Source of the DNA: DHVE2 group archaeon
GTDB lineage: Archaea > Thermoplasmatota > Thermoplasmata > Thermoplasmatales > Aciduliprofundaceae
Reading direction: 5' to 3'
Assembly (NCBI GenBank): GCA_015520985.1
Contig: WAOY01000143.1
Coordinates: 1 to 5,990 of the forward strand
Length of the DNA stretch: 5,990 bases
Under the pieces are notes generated by a model that was not told the origin of the DNA, ran no database searches, and saw nothing but the letters and a program-made list of their open reading frames with translations. This document shows, in pieces, positions 1 to 5,628 of the stretch. Made by a program: the position numbers and the translations under genes. Every line of letters starts with the position of its first letter. The stretch's first letter is position 1.

Positions 1-121
1 GACAGGTTTTGTCCACGTTGAAACTCGCGATGATATTCTTCGTGGTGAAGGTGACCACGCCCATGTTGTACGCGACCGAAGCCCATAAGAGCCCTGAGAT
101 CACGAGGTTGCGATAGCGCAT
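1..121 (-). CDS. N-terminus of a probable integral membrane protein (possibly MFS transporter), partial
   Basis: The reverse strand is open for 40 codons from the ATG at 121 to the window edge. The product begins MRYRNLVISGLLWASVAYNM and continues GVVTFTTKNIIASFNVDKTC. A short basic N-terminus followed by a hydrophobic stretch (about residues 6-25) is typical of a first transmembrane helix. The polar segment ending in 'IIASFNVDKT' resembles the first loop of major facilitator superfamily carriers, where a helix is followed by a phrase like 'aeFgvs'. That family guess is inference from only 40 residues. The ATG at 121 is preferred over the in-frame ATG at 136, because a TATA-like box at 141-150 is centred about 25 bases upstream of 121, which fits leaderless transcription. 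The ATG at 136 would lie too close to that box. The gene diverges from the large ATPase gene. The rest lies outside the window, so the substrate is unknown. Confidence 0.6.
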   Translation of the reverse strand, partial: MRYRNLVISGLLWASVAYNMGVVTFTTKNIIASFNVDKTC

Positions 122-140
122 GCGGGATAATCGCATCGCC

Positions 141-150
141 TTATATTATA
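141..150 (-). promoter_or_regulatory. TATA-like box for the leftward membrane-protein gene
   Basis: Read on the minus strand this is TATAATATAA, centred about 25 bases upstream of the ATG at 121. Archaeal TATA boxes lie about 25-27 bases upstream of the transcription start, so the mRNA probably starts at or next to the ATG and is leaderless. No Shine-Dalgarno-like sequence precedes that ATG. Confidence 0.55.
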
Positions 151-171
151 CTTCACCGCCCGGGGCCTCGG

Positions 172-185
172 GAAAGATTTTATTA
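172..185 (+). promoter_or_regulatory. BRE/TATA-like promoter element for the ATPase gene
   Basis: A purine-rich BRE-like GAAAG (172-176) is followed by TTTTATTA (178-185). The centre of the T/A stretch is about 25 bases before the in-frame GTG at 207, predicting transcription from the start codon itself. This spacing is the main argument for GTG 207 as the start of the ATPase gene. Confidence 0.5.
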
Positions 186-206
186 CATGGGTGCATATCT
201 TCGCAT

Positions 207-3200
207 GTGGCGGAGGTCAATTTCAAGAACATCGAGTTGGTCGATCGTAAAGAGGAGTTAGCGAAGCTCCGCTCTTACCTGGAGGACGCCAGTTCCGGGA
301 AGGGGAAGACCGTCTTCGTCTCCGGGGAGGCGGGGATCGGTAAAACGAGGATAGTTGAGGAACTCATTGTCCAGGCGGAGGACATGGGGTTCAGGATTAT
401 CCGCGGCCAGTGCCTGCCTGAGAACCTGGAGCCCATGTTCCCATTCAAGAGCGCTTTGAAGCGCGCACAATTGGATTATCTCCTTGCGAACAAGCCCCCG
501 CCCTACGTGCTTTCCGCGTACCTCATAGATTCCTCCGGGCTTGTGATAGCGAAGGCGGAGCGCCAGGAGACAAACCTCGATCCGGACATATTCGTCGGGA
601 TGCTCACGGCCATAGAGGCCTTCGTCAAGGATTCCCTTAAGATAATGGGCTCCGAGGAGAACGCAACGCTTAACTCCCTGAGCTACGGCGATTACAACAT
701 ACTGATTCAGACCTCTGGTAATCTCTCGCTGGCCACCGTCATCAAGGGGGAGCCCAACGAGTTCCTGATAGAGGACATGAAGAGGATCCTTGGGGAGATG
801 GAGGAGCGCATAGGGGAGTGGCACGGCGATATGAGCATGGCGAAGGAGGTGGAGAAAGATATCGCCTGGTTCATCACGTCCCAGAAGTACGACGGCCGCT
901 ACCTGGCAGGCGAGCCCAAGATAGTGCAGGAGAACACCTTTGACAACATCCTTATGGGCCTCAAGCGCCTCTCGGAGAAGTCCCCGCTGATCGTTTTCAT
1001 CGATGACCTGCAGTGGGCCGACAAGACATCCCTGAACTTCCTCTACTACCTCTCCAGGAACATCCGGGAGGACAGGATACTCGTAATCGGGACGTATCGT
1101 CCCGAGGATATAATACCAACTGGGGGCAAGCTTCATCCCCTGGAAGTTACGCTTAACAACCTTGCCGGTGACGGCCTCCTCAGGGTCATAGGTCTCACCA
1201 GGCTGAAGAAGGAGGACACATTCATACTGATAAGCAGGATCCTCGGTGATTTCAGTGTGGAGCTCGGGGAACGCGTGTACAGGGAAAGCGGGGGCAACCC
1301 CCTCTTCGTCATCGAGACCATCAAGCTCCTCCTCTCGGAGAAGCTCATCCACAAGGAGGGTAAGAAATGGGTTCTAAGCGAGGGGGCCGAGAAGGTACTG
1401 ATCCCCCAGAAGGCCTACGAGCTCATAAAGAGGCGTCTTGAGAGGCTCAGCGACGAGGAGCGGGAGATACTGGACGTGGCGTCGGTGATAGGGGAGGAGT
1501 TCGACGTCACCCTCCTGTCTCTGGTCACCATGATGGACGAGCTCAAGATCCTCAAGATGCTCAACAACATATACAGGAAGCACAAGCTGATATACGTCTC
1601 CGAGGGGAAGTACCGGTTCGAGCACTCCATAATCCGGGAGGTCATATACAGCGAGCTGCTGGAGGACCTGAGGCGCAGGTATCACAAGATAATCGGCGAC
1701 ATCATATACGAGCTGAATCACGACGATCCCTCCAAGGTCGCCAATCTCCTGGCGCACCATTACTACGAGGCCCGGGACAGGAGGGCCGTGGGCTTCCTCG
1801 TGGATCTCGGCGAGGGGGCGAAGAAGAATTACGCCAACCACGAGGCGCTGGAGTTCTTCTCCCGTGCCCTGGAGCTGGCGGAGGACAAGAGGACGAGGAT
1901 GCGCATACTGGAGAACATGGGCGACGTTCTGGTCTACACCGGCGACTACGCCGGGGCCCTTGAGAAGTACAGCGAGGCCCTGAACAGCACCAGGAGCAAG
2001 GCGGTCAGGATCCGCATAATGAGGAAAATGGCGGAGGTGGAGGCAAAGAGGGGGAATTACGATGAAGCCCTGAGGATCCTCGGCGAGGCCCTTGGCGACG
2101 TCCCGAGAAACGCCCAGAGCGAGGTTGGAAGGATACACATGGTGATGGCAAACATCAAGTTCACCCGCGGTGACTACGAGGAGGCCCTGGAGCTCTACAG
2201 GAAGGCGCTGAAAGTTCTCACGGGGGTGAAGAGGAGGGACAGGGAGTACAGGCTCATCCTGGCGCAGGTCCTGCGCGGCGTCGGGAACGTTCACCTCCTC
2301 CAGGGGAACTACGACAAGGCTAACAGGTACTACCGCAAGGCCCTGGAGATGGTCAAGGAGGCCGGGGATTTGAAGGAGGTGGCCGAGGTCCTGGCGGACA
2401 TGGGGGACATGTACCTGTCCCGCAGGGACCTGGAGATGGCGCTGAAGATTTACCAGTCCAGCCTCTCCACTATGAGGAAGGTTGGATACAAATCCGGGAT
2501 CGCCACCCTGTTAAACAAGATCGGGTACGTGCACCACCTAAGGGGCGACATGGACATCGCCCTGGAGTATTACAACCGCAGCCTGGAGATGGCAGAGAAG
2601 ATAAATCAACGGGGCTCAGTGGCTTCGGTGCTCAACAACATCGGGAGCATCCTCCTGCTCATGGACGAGCTGGACGAGGCCCTCAAAAAATTCGCCGAGG
2701 CGCTTAAGATAAGCAGGGAGATTGGGGACAGGAGGATCTCGGCGCATGCCCTGCTCAACACGGCGCGGGTGTATCACCTCAGGGGGGACGCCGATTACGC
2801 CCTCAAGATCTCCCGCAAAGCTTTGAAGATGATGTACGATACCGGCGACAGGCACGGCCAGGTGGAGGGCCTGCTGTTCCTGGCGGAACTGGAGACCTCG
2901 GGATCCCTGGTGGCGGAGGGGCTCCAGAACGCCCTGGAAGCGCTGAATATATGCACCGCTATGGGCGATAGGGACTGCGAGATGCGCTCCCGCAGGACCC
3001 TGGGGATGATTTACAGGGAGAGGGGGCAGTACAGGAAGGCGATAATAGAAATGACCAAGGCGCTCAGGCACTTCTCCCTGGTTGAGAGCCCCCTGGACGT
3101 GGCGAGAACCCATTACGAGTTCGGGGTGCTCTGGGCGAAGAGGGGGGAGAGGGCCAAGGCGAGGGAGAACTTCCTCAGGGCGCTGGAGATATACTCGGAA

Positions 3201-3254
3201 AAGGGCATACGGCTTTGGAGCAGGCTGTGCAAGGAGAGGATACAGAAGTTATGA
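207..3254 (+). CDS. STAND/AAA_16-type signalling ATPase with inserted roadblock/longin-like domain and C-terminal TPRs
   Basis: The protein has 1015 residues if it starts at GTG 207, just before the family's typical opening (FKNIELVDRKEEL). Earlier in-frame starts such as ATG 120 would overlap the divergent gene. Walker A is GEAGIGKT at residues 40-47. Walker B with its following motif is IVFIDDLQWAD at 262-272, and GTYRPED follows near 296-302. GGNPLF at about 362-367 and a helical/winged-helix-like region to about 515 (with RFEHSIIREV around 471-480) are typical of the MalT/AfsR/guanylate-cyclase-associated ATPase group. About 12 TPRs fill residues 526-1000. An extra domain of about 140 residues (97-235) separates Walker A from Walker B. 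No signal peptide or membrane helix is seen, so it is probably cytosolic. By family, it would be an ATP-dependent signal-integrating switch with TPRs as the partner- or ligand-sensing arm. The ligand and output are unknown. The gene ends convergently with the GTPase gene, overlapping it by 6 bp. Confidence 0.9.
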   Translation: MAEVNFKNIELVDRKEELAKLRSYLEDASSGKGKTVFVSGEAGIGKTRIVEELIVQAEDMGFRIIRGQCLPENLEPMFPFKSALKRAQLDYLLANKPPPYVLSAYLIDSSGLVIAKAERQETNLDPDIFVGMLTAIEAFVKDSLKIMGSEENATLNSLSYGDYNILIQTSGNLSLATVIKGEPNEFLIEDMKRILGEMEERIGEWHGDMSMAKEVEKDIAWFITSQKYDGRYLAGEPKIVQENTFDNILMGLKRLSEKSPLIVFIDDLQWADKTSLNFLYYLSRNIREDRILVIGTYRPEDIIPTGGKLHPLEVTLNNLAGDGLLRVIGLTRLKKEDTFILISRILGDFSVELGERVYRESGGNPLFVIETIKLLLSEKLIHKEGKKWVLSEGAEKVLIPQKAYELIKRRLERLSDEEREILDVASVIGEEFDVTLLSLVTMMDELKILKMLNNIYRKHKLIYVSEGKYRFEHSIIREVIYSELLEDLRRRYHKIIGDIIYELNHDDPSKVANLLAHHYYEARDRRAVGFLVDLGEGAKKNYANHEALEFFSRALELAEDKRTRMRILENMGDVLVYTGDYAGALEKYSEALNSTRSKAVRIRIMRKMAEVEAKRGNYDEALRILGEALGDVPRNAQSEVGRIHMVMANIKFTRGDYEEALELYRKALKVLTGVKRRDREYRLILAQVLRGVGNVHLLQGNYDKANRYYRKALEMVKEAGDLKEVAEVLADMGDMYLSRRDLEMALKIYQSSLSTMRKVGYKSGIATLLNKIGYVHHLRGDMDIALEYYNRSLEMAEKINQRGSVASVLNNIGSILLLMDELDEALKKFAEALKISREIGDRRISAHALLNTARVYHLRGDADYALKISRKALKMMYDTGDRHGQVEGLLFLAELETSGSLVAEGLQNALEALNICTAMGDRDCEMRSRRTLGMIYRERGQYRKAIIEMTKALRHFSLVESPLDVARTHYEFGVLWAKRGERAKARENFLRALEIYSEKGIRLWSRLCKERIQKL
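495..911 (+). other. Roadblock/longin-like domain inserted in the ATPase (residues about 97-235)
   Basis: Between the second strand of the NTPase fold and Walker B lies an unusual block. It starts YVLSAYLIDSSGLVIAKAE, continues with DPDIFVGMLTAIEAFVKDSL, then LSYGDYNILIQTSGNLSLATV and a long helix near residues 185-202. The order (strand with a hydrophobic 'sLIDssG' turn, amphipathic helix, two strands ending in a G-turn, then a helix) matches the profilin-like roadblock/LC7 or longin fold. The fold call comes from pattern recognition, not a profile search. I recall similar inserts in related ATPases of Thermoplasmata-type archaea, but cannot verify this here. Roadblock/longin domains commonly bind small Ras-like GTPases or act as sensory dimerisation modules. 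Confidence 0.6.
1782..3206 (+). repeat. Tetratricopeptide repeat array, about 12 units (protein-level)
   Basis: Units of about 34-40 residues recur with the TPR signature: a small or aromatic residue in helix A, a G-[DN]-[YLM] turn, then helix B ending in A-L. Examples are GDYAGALEKYSEAL, GNYDEALRILGEAL, GDYEEALELYRKAL, GNYDKANRYYRKAL, GDMDIALEYYNRSL, DELDEALKKFAEAL and GQYRKAIIEMTKAL. Unit 10 (around ETSGSLVAEGLQNALEAL) is degenerate. The array forms almost the entire C-terminal half and should build a superhelical binding surface. Confidence 0.9.
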
Positions 3255-4058
3255 GTCCCCATTTTCCTCCAGCCTGTTGAGGACCCCGAGCCTCTTTATC
3301 TCGTTCCTCTGGGCCTGGTCCTGTCCAAGGTGGTACAGTTCGATGCGGTAGAGTTTCTCTATGAGCATCCTGAGCTGCTCCATGGTGGGGTTCCTCATGT
3401 CCATACCCATGGCGCGCATGTTGGCCTCGAGTATCGCCATGGCGTCGTTCCAGTTCCCGTAGGCACGGCAGAAGTCCGTCATTATGTAGTCCAGGACGTC
3501 CTTTGTGCTCTTCACCTCCCTTCTCTCCTCCTCCACCGAGCGCACGGGCTTGAACATAAGCATGAGTTTGGCGAGTTCCACGAACGCGTTCTCCACGTTC
3601 TCCCCTGTCTTGGCGCTGGTTATCAGGTAGGGCATCCCGGTTATGCGGCTTATCTCCTCCAGTTCTCCCTTCTCTATCTCCCACTCCAGGTCACTCTTGT
3701 TTGCGAGAAGTACACCCGGAACACCGGCCACGGATTCCAGCGTCGGGAGCCAGTAGTGCAGTATGCTGTACAGTGTATCCCTCCTGGTGAGGTCGCAAAC
3801 GAAGAGCGCTCCGTCGCTCCCTTTAAACGCTGCCCTCTGCACGTTGGTGTACCCCTGCTGGCCAAGCACGTCCCATATGACCAGGGTGATGCTGTGCTTC
3901 TCTCCCTCGTACTCCACCTCCACCGTCTTCTTGCTCACCTTGGTCCCTATGGTCTGTATGTACCTGTCGCTGAACTGGTCGAAAACGAATCTCCTCACCA
4001 GCGAGGTTTTACCCACGGCCGTGTCGCCTAGAAGCACCACCTTCCTCTTCAGTTCCAT
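3249..4058 (-). CDS. Rab/Ras-like small GTPase with C-terminal helical extension
   Basis: The product has 269 residues from ATG 4058. A GTG directly upstream at 4061 is an alternative that adds one residue. All five G motifs are visible: G1 GDTAVGKT (11-18), G2 threonine T36 in YIQTIGT (33-39), G3 WDVLGQQ (62-68) with the Ras Gln61-equivalent at Q67, G4 NKSD (120-123) and G5 TSAKTG (147-152). The 'GDtaVGKTSLvrRFvfdqFsdrYiqTIGtkv' pattern is Rab-like. Residues from about 172 to 269 form a charged, probably helical extension absent from minimal Ras-fold proteins. The tail ends NGDS and carries no prenylation cysteines, so lipid anchoring of the eukaryotic Rab type is unlikely. It probably acts as a cytosolic GTP/GDP switch. 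A GAGG ends 8 bases before the ATG, and a TATA-like box lies about 30 bases upstream. The gene is convergent with the ATPase that carries a roadblock-like insert, a possible partner. Confidence 0.9.
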   Translation of the reverse strand: MELKRKVVLLGDTAVGKTSLVRRFVFDQFSDRYIQTIGTKVSKKTVEVEYEGEKHSITLVIWDVLGQQGYTNVQRAAFKGSDGALFVCDLTRRDTLYSILHYWLPTLESVAGVPGVLLANKSDLEWEIEKGELEEISRITGMPYLITSAKTGENVENAFVELAKLMLMFKPVRSVEEERREVKSTKDVLDYIMTDFCRAYGNWNDAMAILEANMRAMGMDMRNPTMEQLRMLIEKLYRIELYHLGQDQAQRNEIKRLGVLNRLEENGDS

Positions 4059-4064
4059 CACTAT

Positions 4065-4070
4065 CGCCTC
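4065..4070 (-). promoter_or_regulatory. Shine-Dalgarno-like GAGGCG before the GTPase start
   Basis: On the minus strand the sequence reads aagaggcgatagtg followed by ATG. GAGG ends 8 bases before ATG 4058 and 5 bases before GTG 4061, so it supports both starts about equally. I chose the ATG as the stronger initiator codon. Confidence 0.35.
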
Positions 4071-4085
4071 TTAATACATCGGGAC

Positions 4086-4093
4086 TTATTTAA
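4086..4093 (-). promoter_or_regulatory. TATA-like box for the GTPase gene
   Basis: The minus strand reads TTAAATAA here, preceded by the purine-rich GGAAAGGG (BRE-like). Its centre predicts transcription starting near 4064, giving a leader of only about 3-6 bases. The Shine-Dalgarno-like GAGG would then fall mostly outside the mRNA. Transcription from the palindromic AT-rich element farther upstream would instead include it. Confidence 0.45.
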
Positions 4094-4123
4094 CCCTTTC
4101 CGAAACCTGCTCCGTGGGGCTAA

Positions 4124-4140
4124 GTTTTATTTAATAAAAC
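4124..4140. promoter_or_regulatory. Perfect 17-bp AT-rich palindrome overlapping the aRF1 TATA box
   Basis: The sequence GTTTTATTTAATAAAAC consists of two perfectly complementary 8-base arms around a single central T. TTTATTTA within it (4126-4133) is centred about 25 bases before position 4155, so it can serve as the aRF1 TATA box with a leader of about 8 bases. Its symmetry would also allow TATA-binding on the minus strand or recognition by a dimeric repressor. Which of these applies is inference. Confidence 0.5.
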
Positions 4141-4162
4141 AAATTCCCCGTCGGTGTGAGAG

Positions 4163-5374
4163 ATGGACGACGCTCGCAAGAGATACGAGTTCAGGCGCAT
4201 GCTCGAGGAGCTGGAGAAGCTCCAGGGCCGGGGTACCGAGCTCATTTCGGTGTATATTCCTCCGAAGAGGCCCATATCCGATGTTATAGCGTACCTCAGG
4301 GATGAGTACGGCACCTCCGCCAACATAAAGAGCAAGACAACGCGCAAGAACGTTATGAGCGCCATAGAGAGCATAATGTCCCGCCTCAAGTACTTCAAGA
4401 TGCCCCCTCCCAACGGCCTCGTGGTCTTCGTCGGCCATGTGTTGAAGAGGGGGGACCAGACCGAGATGGTATCCTACGTTCTTGAACCCCCGGAACCGGT
4501 GCAATCATTCATATACCGCTGCGATTCGCGCTTCTTCCTCGATCCCCTCAAAGCGATGCTGGGCGATAAGGACGTGTACGGTCTTATCGTGATAGACAGG
4601 AAGGAGGCCACCATAGGCCTTCTCAAAGGAACCCGCGTGATACCCGTGAAGCACCTGGAGAGCATGGTTCCCAGCAAGCACCACCAGGGCGGGCAATCGT
4701 CGCGGAGGTTCGAGCGACTTATAGAGCAGGCGGTGCACGAGTTCTTCAAGCGGGTGGGAGACAAAGCGAACGAAGTATTCCTCAACGAACCGATAAAGGG
4801 TATCCTCGTGGGTGGCCCGGGAAGCACCAAGGAGTTCTTCGTGAAGGGCGATTACCTGCACCACGAGCTGAAGAAGAAGATAATAGACCTCTTCGACACC
4901 GGATACACTGATGAGTACGGGTTGCACGAGCTGGTGAACAAGGCGTCGCGTACTCTGCAGGAACTCGAGGTGTACAAGGAGAGGAAACTCCTGAACAGGT
5001 TCTTCAGGGAGATAAAGAGGCCCGACGGCGGCCTAGCGGTCTACGGGGAAAAGGAGGTTCGTGAAGCCCTGGAGAGGGGCGCCGTGGACATCCTTCTCAT
5101 ATCCGACGGTTTGCGGAGATATCGTGTGAAGTGGCGCTGTCCCCAGTGCGGTAAGGAGGTTGAGGAGACCGTAAAGGGCGAGATACCCGAAAAGACATGC
5201 GAGGAATGCGGAATTCCGATGGAGGTCGTGGAGAAGAAGGACCTCATCGAAGAATACTACGACCTGGCGGAGCAGAGCGGATCCAAGGTCGAATTGATAT
5301 CGGATGAAAGCGAAGAGGGAAAAATATTCGCCACCGCCTTCGGTGGCATAGCGGCGCTTCTCAGGTACAGGTGA
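4163..5374 (+). CDS. prf1: Archaeal peptide chain release factor subunit 1 (aRF1/eRF1)
   Basis: This 403-residue protein recognises all three stop codons in the ribosomal A site and triggers hydrolysis of peptidyl-tRNA. The N domain carries the stop-codon recognition motifs NIKS (54-57) and YxCxxxF as YRCDSRF (118-124). The M domain has the catalytic GGQ loop (176-178) in [12 protein letters not shown]. Domain C holds a CPQC (326-329) and CEEC (346-349) pair, a probable zinc ribbon, and ends with the conserved [11 protein letters not shown]. The length is normal for the archaeal family (about 400-420), and all key motifs are intact. The start at ATG 4163 gives the usual short N-terminus and lies about 33 bases after a TATA-like element. 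By family it works with the GTPase aEF1A/aRF3-equivalent and ABCE1 in termination and recycling. It stands alone on its strand: divergent from the GTPase gene and convergent with the PRC-barrel gene, whose stop codon abuts its own. Confidence 0.97.
   Translation: MDDARKRYEFRRMLEELEKLQGRGTELISVYIPPKRPISDVIAYLRDEYGTSANIKSKTTRKNVMSAIESIMSRLKYFKMPPPNGLVVFVGHVLKRGDQTEMVSYVLEPPEPVQSFIYRCDSRFFLDPLKAMLGDKDVYGLIVIDRKEATIGLLKGTRVIPVKHLESMVPSKHHQGGQSSRRFERLIEQAVHEFFKRVGDKANEVFLNEPIKGILVGGPGSTKEFFVKGDYLHHELKKKIIDLFDTGYTDEYGLHELVNKASRTLQELEVYKERKLLNRFFREIKRPDGGLAVYGEKEVREALERGAVDILLISDGLRRYRVKWRCPQCGKEVEETVKGEIPEKTCEECGIPMEVVEKKDLIEEYYDLAEQSGSKVELISDESEEGKIFATAFGGIAALLRYR
5320..5347 (-). terminator. Possible terminator for the leftward CDC48-PRC operon (hairpin plus T tract)
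   Basis: A perfect 7-bp inverted repeat, GCCACCG (5330-5336) and CGGTGGC (5341-5347), has a 4-base loop. On the minus strand it is followed, 5 bases later, by TTTTT (5324-5320). It lies about 28 bases beyond the PRC stop codon, inside the aRF1 3' coding end. Archaeal termination depends mainly on T tracts, so the hairpin may be incidental. It also falls in codons for a conserved aRF1 segment. Confidence 0.3.
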
Positions 5375-5617
5375 TTACCTTTTTAGTTTCATCACCACGA
5401 CGTCGCGCACGGAACGCATGCTCTCGAACGGAAGAATCAATCTGCCCTGGGCGTCTTTCTGGAACTCCCTGGTCTCCAGGTCTTCCGCGGGGATCACGAG
5501 CACGTGCTTTATTTCTCCAGTGTCCGTGTCTATCACGAAATTGTCTATGGTCCCGAGAATCACGCCATCGTCCGTCATGGCGGTTTTACCTCTCAATTCG
5601 GTAACGAACTTCTTCAT
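5375..5617 (-). CDS. Small PRC-barrel domain protein
   Basis: The product has 80 residues and is essentially one PRC-barrel: LRGKTAMTDDGVILGTIDNF (8-27), then VIDTDTGEIKHVLV (28-41), and a closing strand LILPFESMRSVRDVVVMKL (60-78). The G-x-x-(I/V)-G-x-(I/V)-x-D pattern and the 'DTDTGEI' turn are diagnostic of the fold. There are no membrane helices or cysteines. PRC-barrels are small beta-barrel adaptors found in the photosynthetic reaction centre H subunit and RimM. Stand-alone archaeal versions have been linked to the cell-division machinery in haloarchaea (CdpB proteins). Whether this one does that is inference. The start is firm: a strong GAGGTGAGG precedes ATG 5617. The gene follows the CDC48-like gene by 11 bases in the same operon, and its TAA abuts the aRF1 TGA on the other strand. 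Confidence 0.88.
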   Translation of the reverse strand: MKKFVTELRGKTAMTDDGVILGTIDNFVIDTDTGEIKHVLVIPAEDLETREFQKDAQGRLILPFESMRSVRDVVVMKLKR

Positions 5618-5619
5618 CC

Positions 5620-5628
5620 TGCCTCACC
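5620..5628 (-). promoter_or_regulatory. Strong ribosome binding site of the PRC-barrel gene within the 11-base intergenic gap
   Basis: The minus strand reads cgTGAggtgaggcaggATG. A GGTGAGG Shine-Dalgarno sequence starts right after the TGA stop of the upstream ATPase gene and ends about 5 bases before the ATG. This points to translation of the PRC gene from a shared mRNA, possibly by reinitiation after the upstream stop. Confidence 0.65.

Noticed and set aside
122..136. Alternative upstream ATG (136) for the left-edge membrane protein
   Set aside because: In frame, but only about 5 bases from the TATA-like box at 141-150, so a transcript from that box would not contain it.
120..206. N-terminal extension of the ATPase from the ATG at 120
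   Set aside because: It would overlap the start of the divergent gene and both TATA-like boxes. The extra 29 residues have no family resemblance, and GTG 207 has a well-spaced promoter element.
122..206. Search for tRNA, small RNA or CRISPR-like repeats in the gene-free gaps (122-206 and 4059-4162)
   Set aside because: The gaps are 85 and 104 bases and hold promoter-like AT boxes only. I saw no cloverleaf, repeated units or stable long hairpin beyond the 17-bp palindrome.
258..1352. 364-codon open frame on the minus strand
   Set aside because: It lies wholly antisense to the ATPase, whose motifs prove the plus-strand frame. The translation is rich in low-complexity L/H/V/P/E runs typical of reverse-complemented GC-rich coding sequence, and shows no recognisable domain.
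1374..2294. 306-codon open frame on the minus strand
   Set aside because: Antisense to the winged-helix/TPR region, with shadow-like composition and no recognisable motif or ribosome binding site.
2616..3113. 165-codon open frame on the minus strand
   Set aside because: Antisense to clear TPR units of the ATPase. No domain is visible.
3330..4031. 233-codon open frame on the plus strand
   Set aside because: Antisense to the Rab-like GTPase, whose five G motifs establish the real frame. The product is His/Val/Leu-rich without a domain.
4120..4504. Minus-strand open frames of 97 and 125 codons across the aRF1 5' end
   Set aside because: They cover the NIKS-coding region of aRF1 and the promoter region, with no recognisable domain or supporting ribosome binding site.
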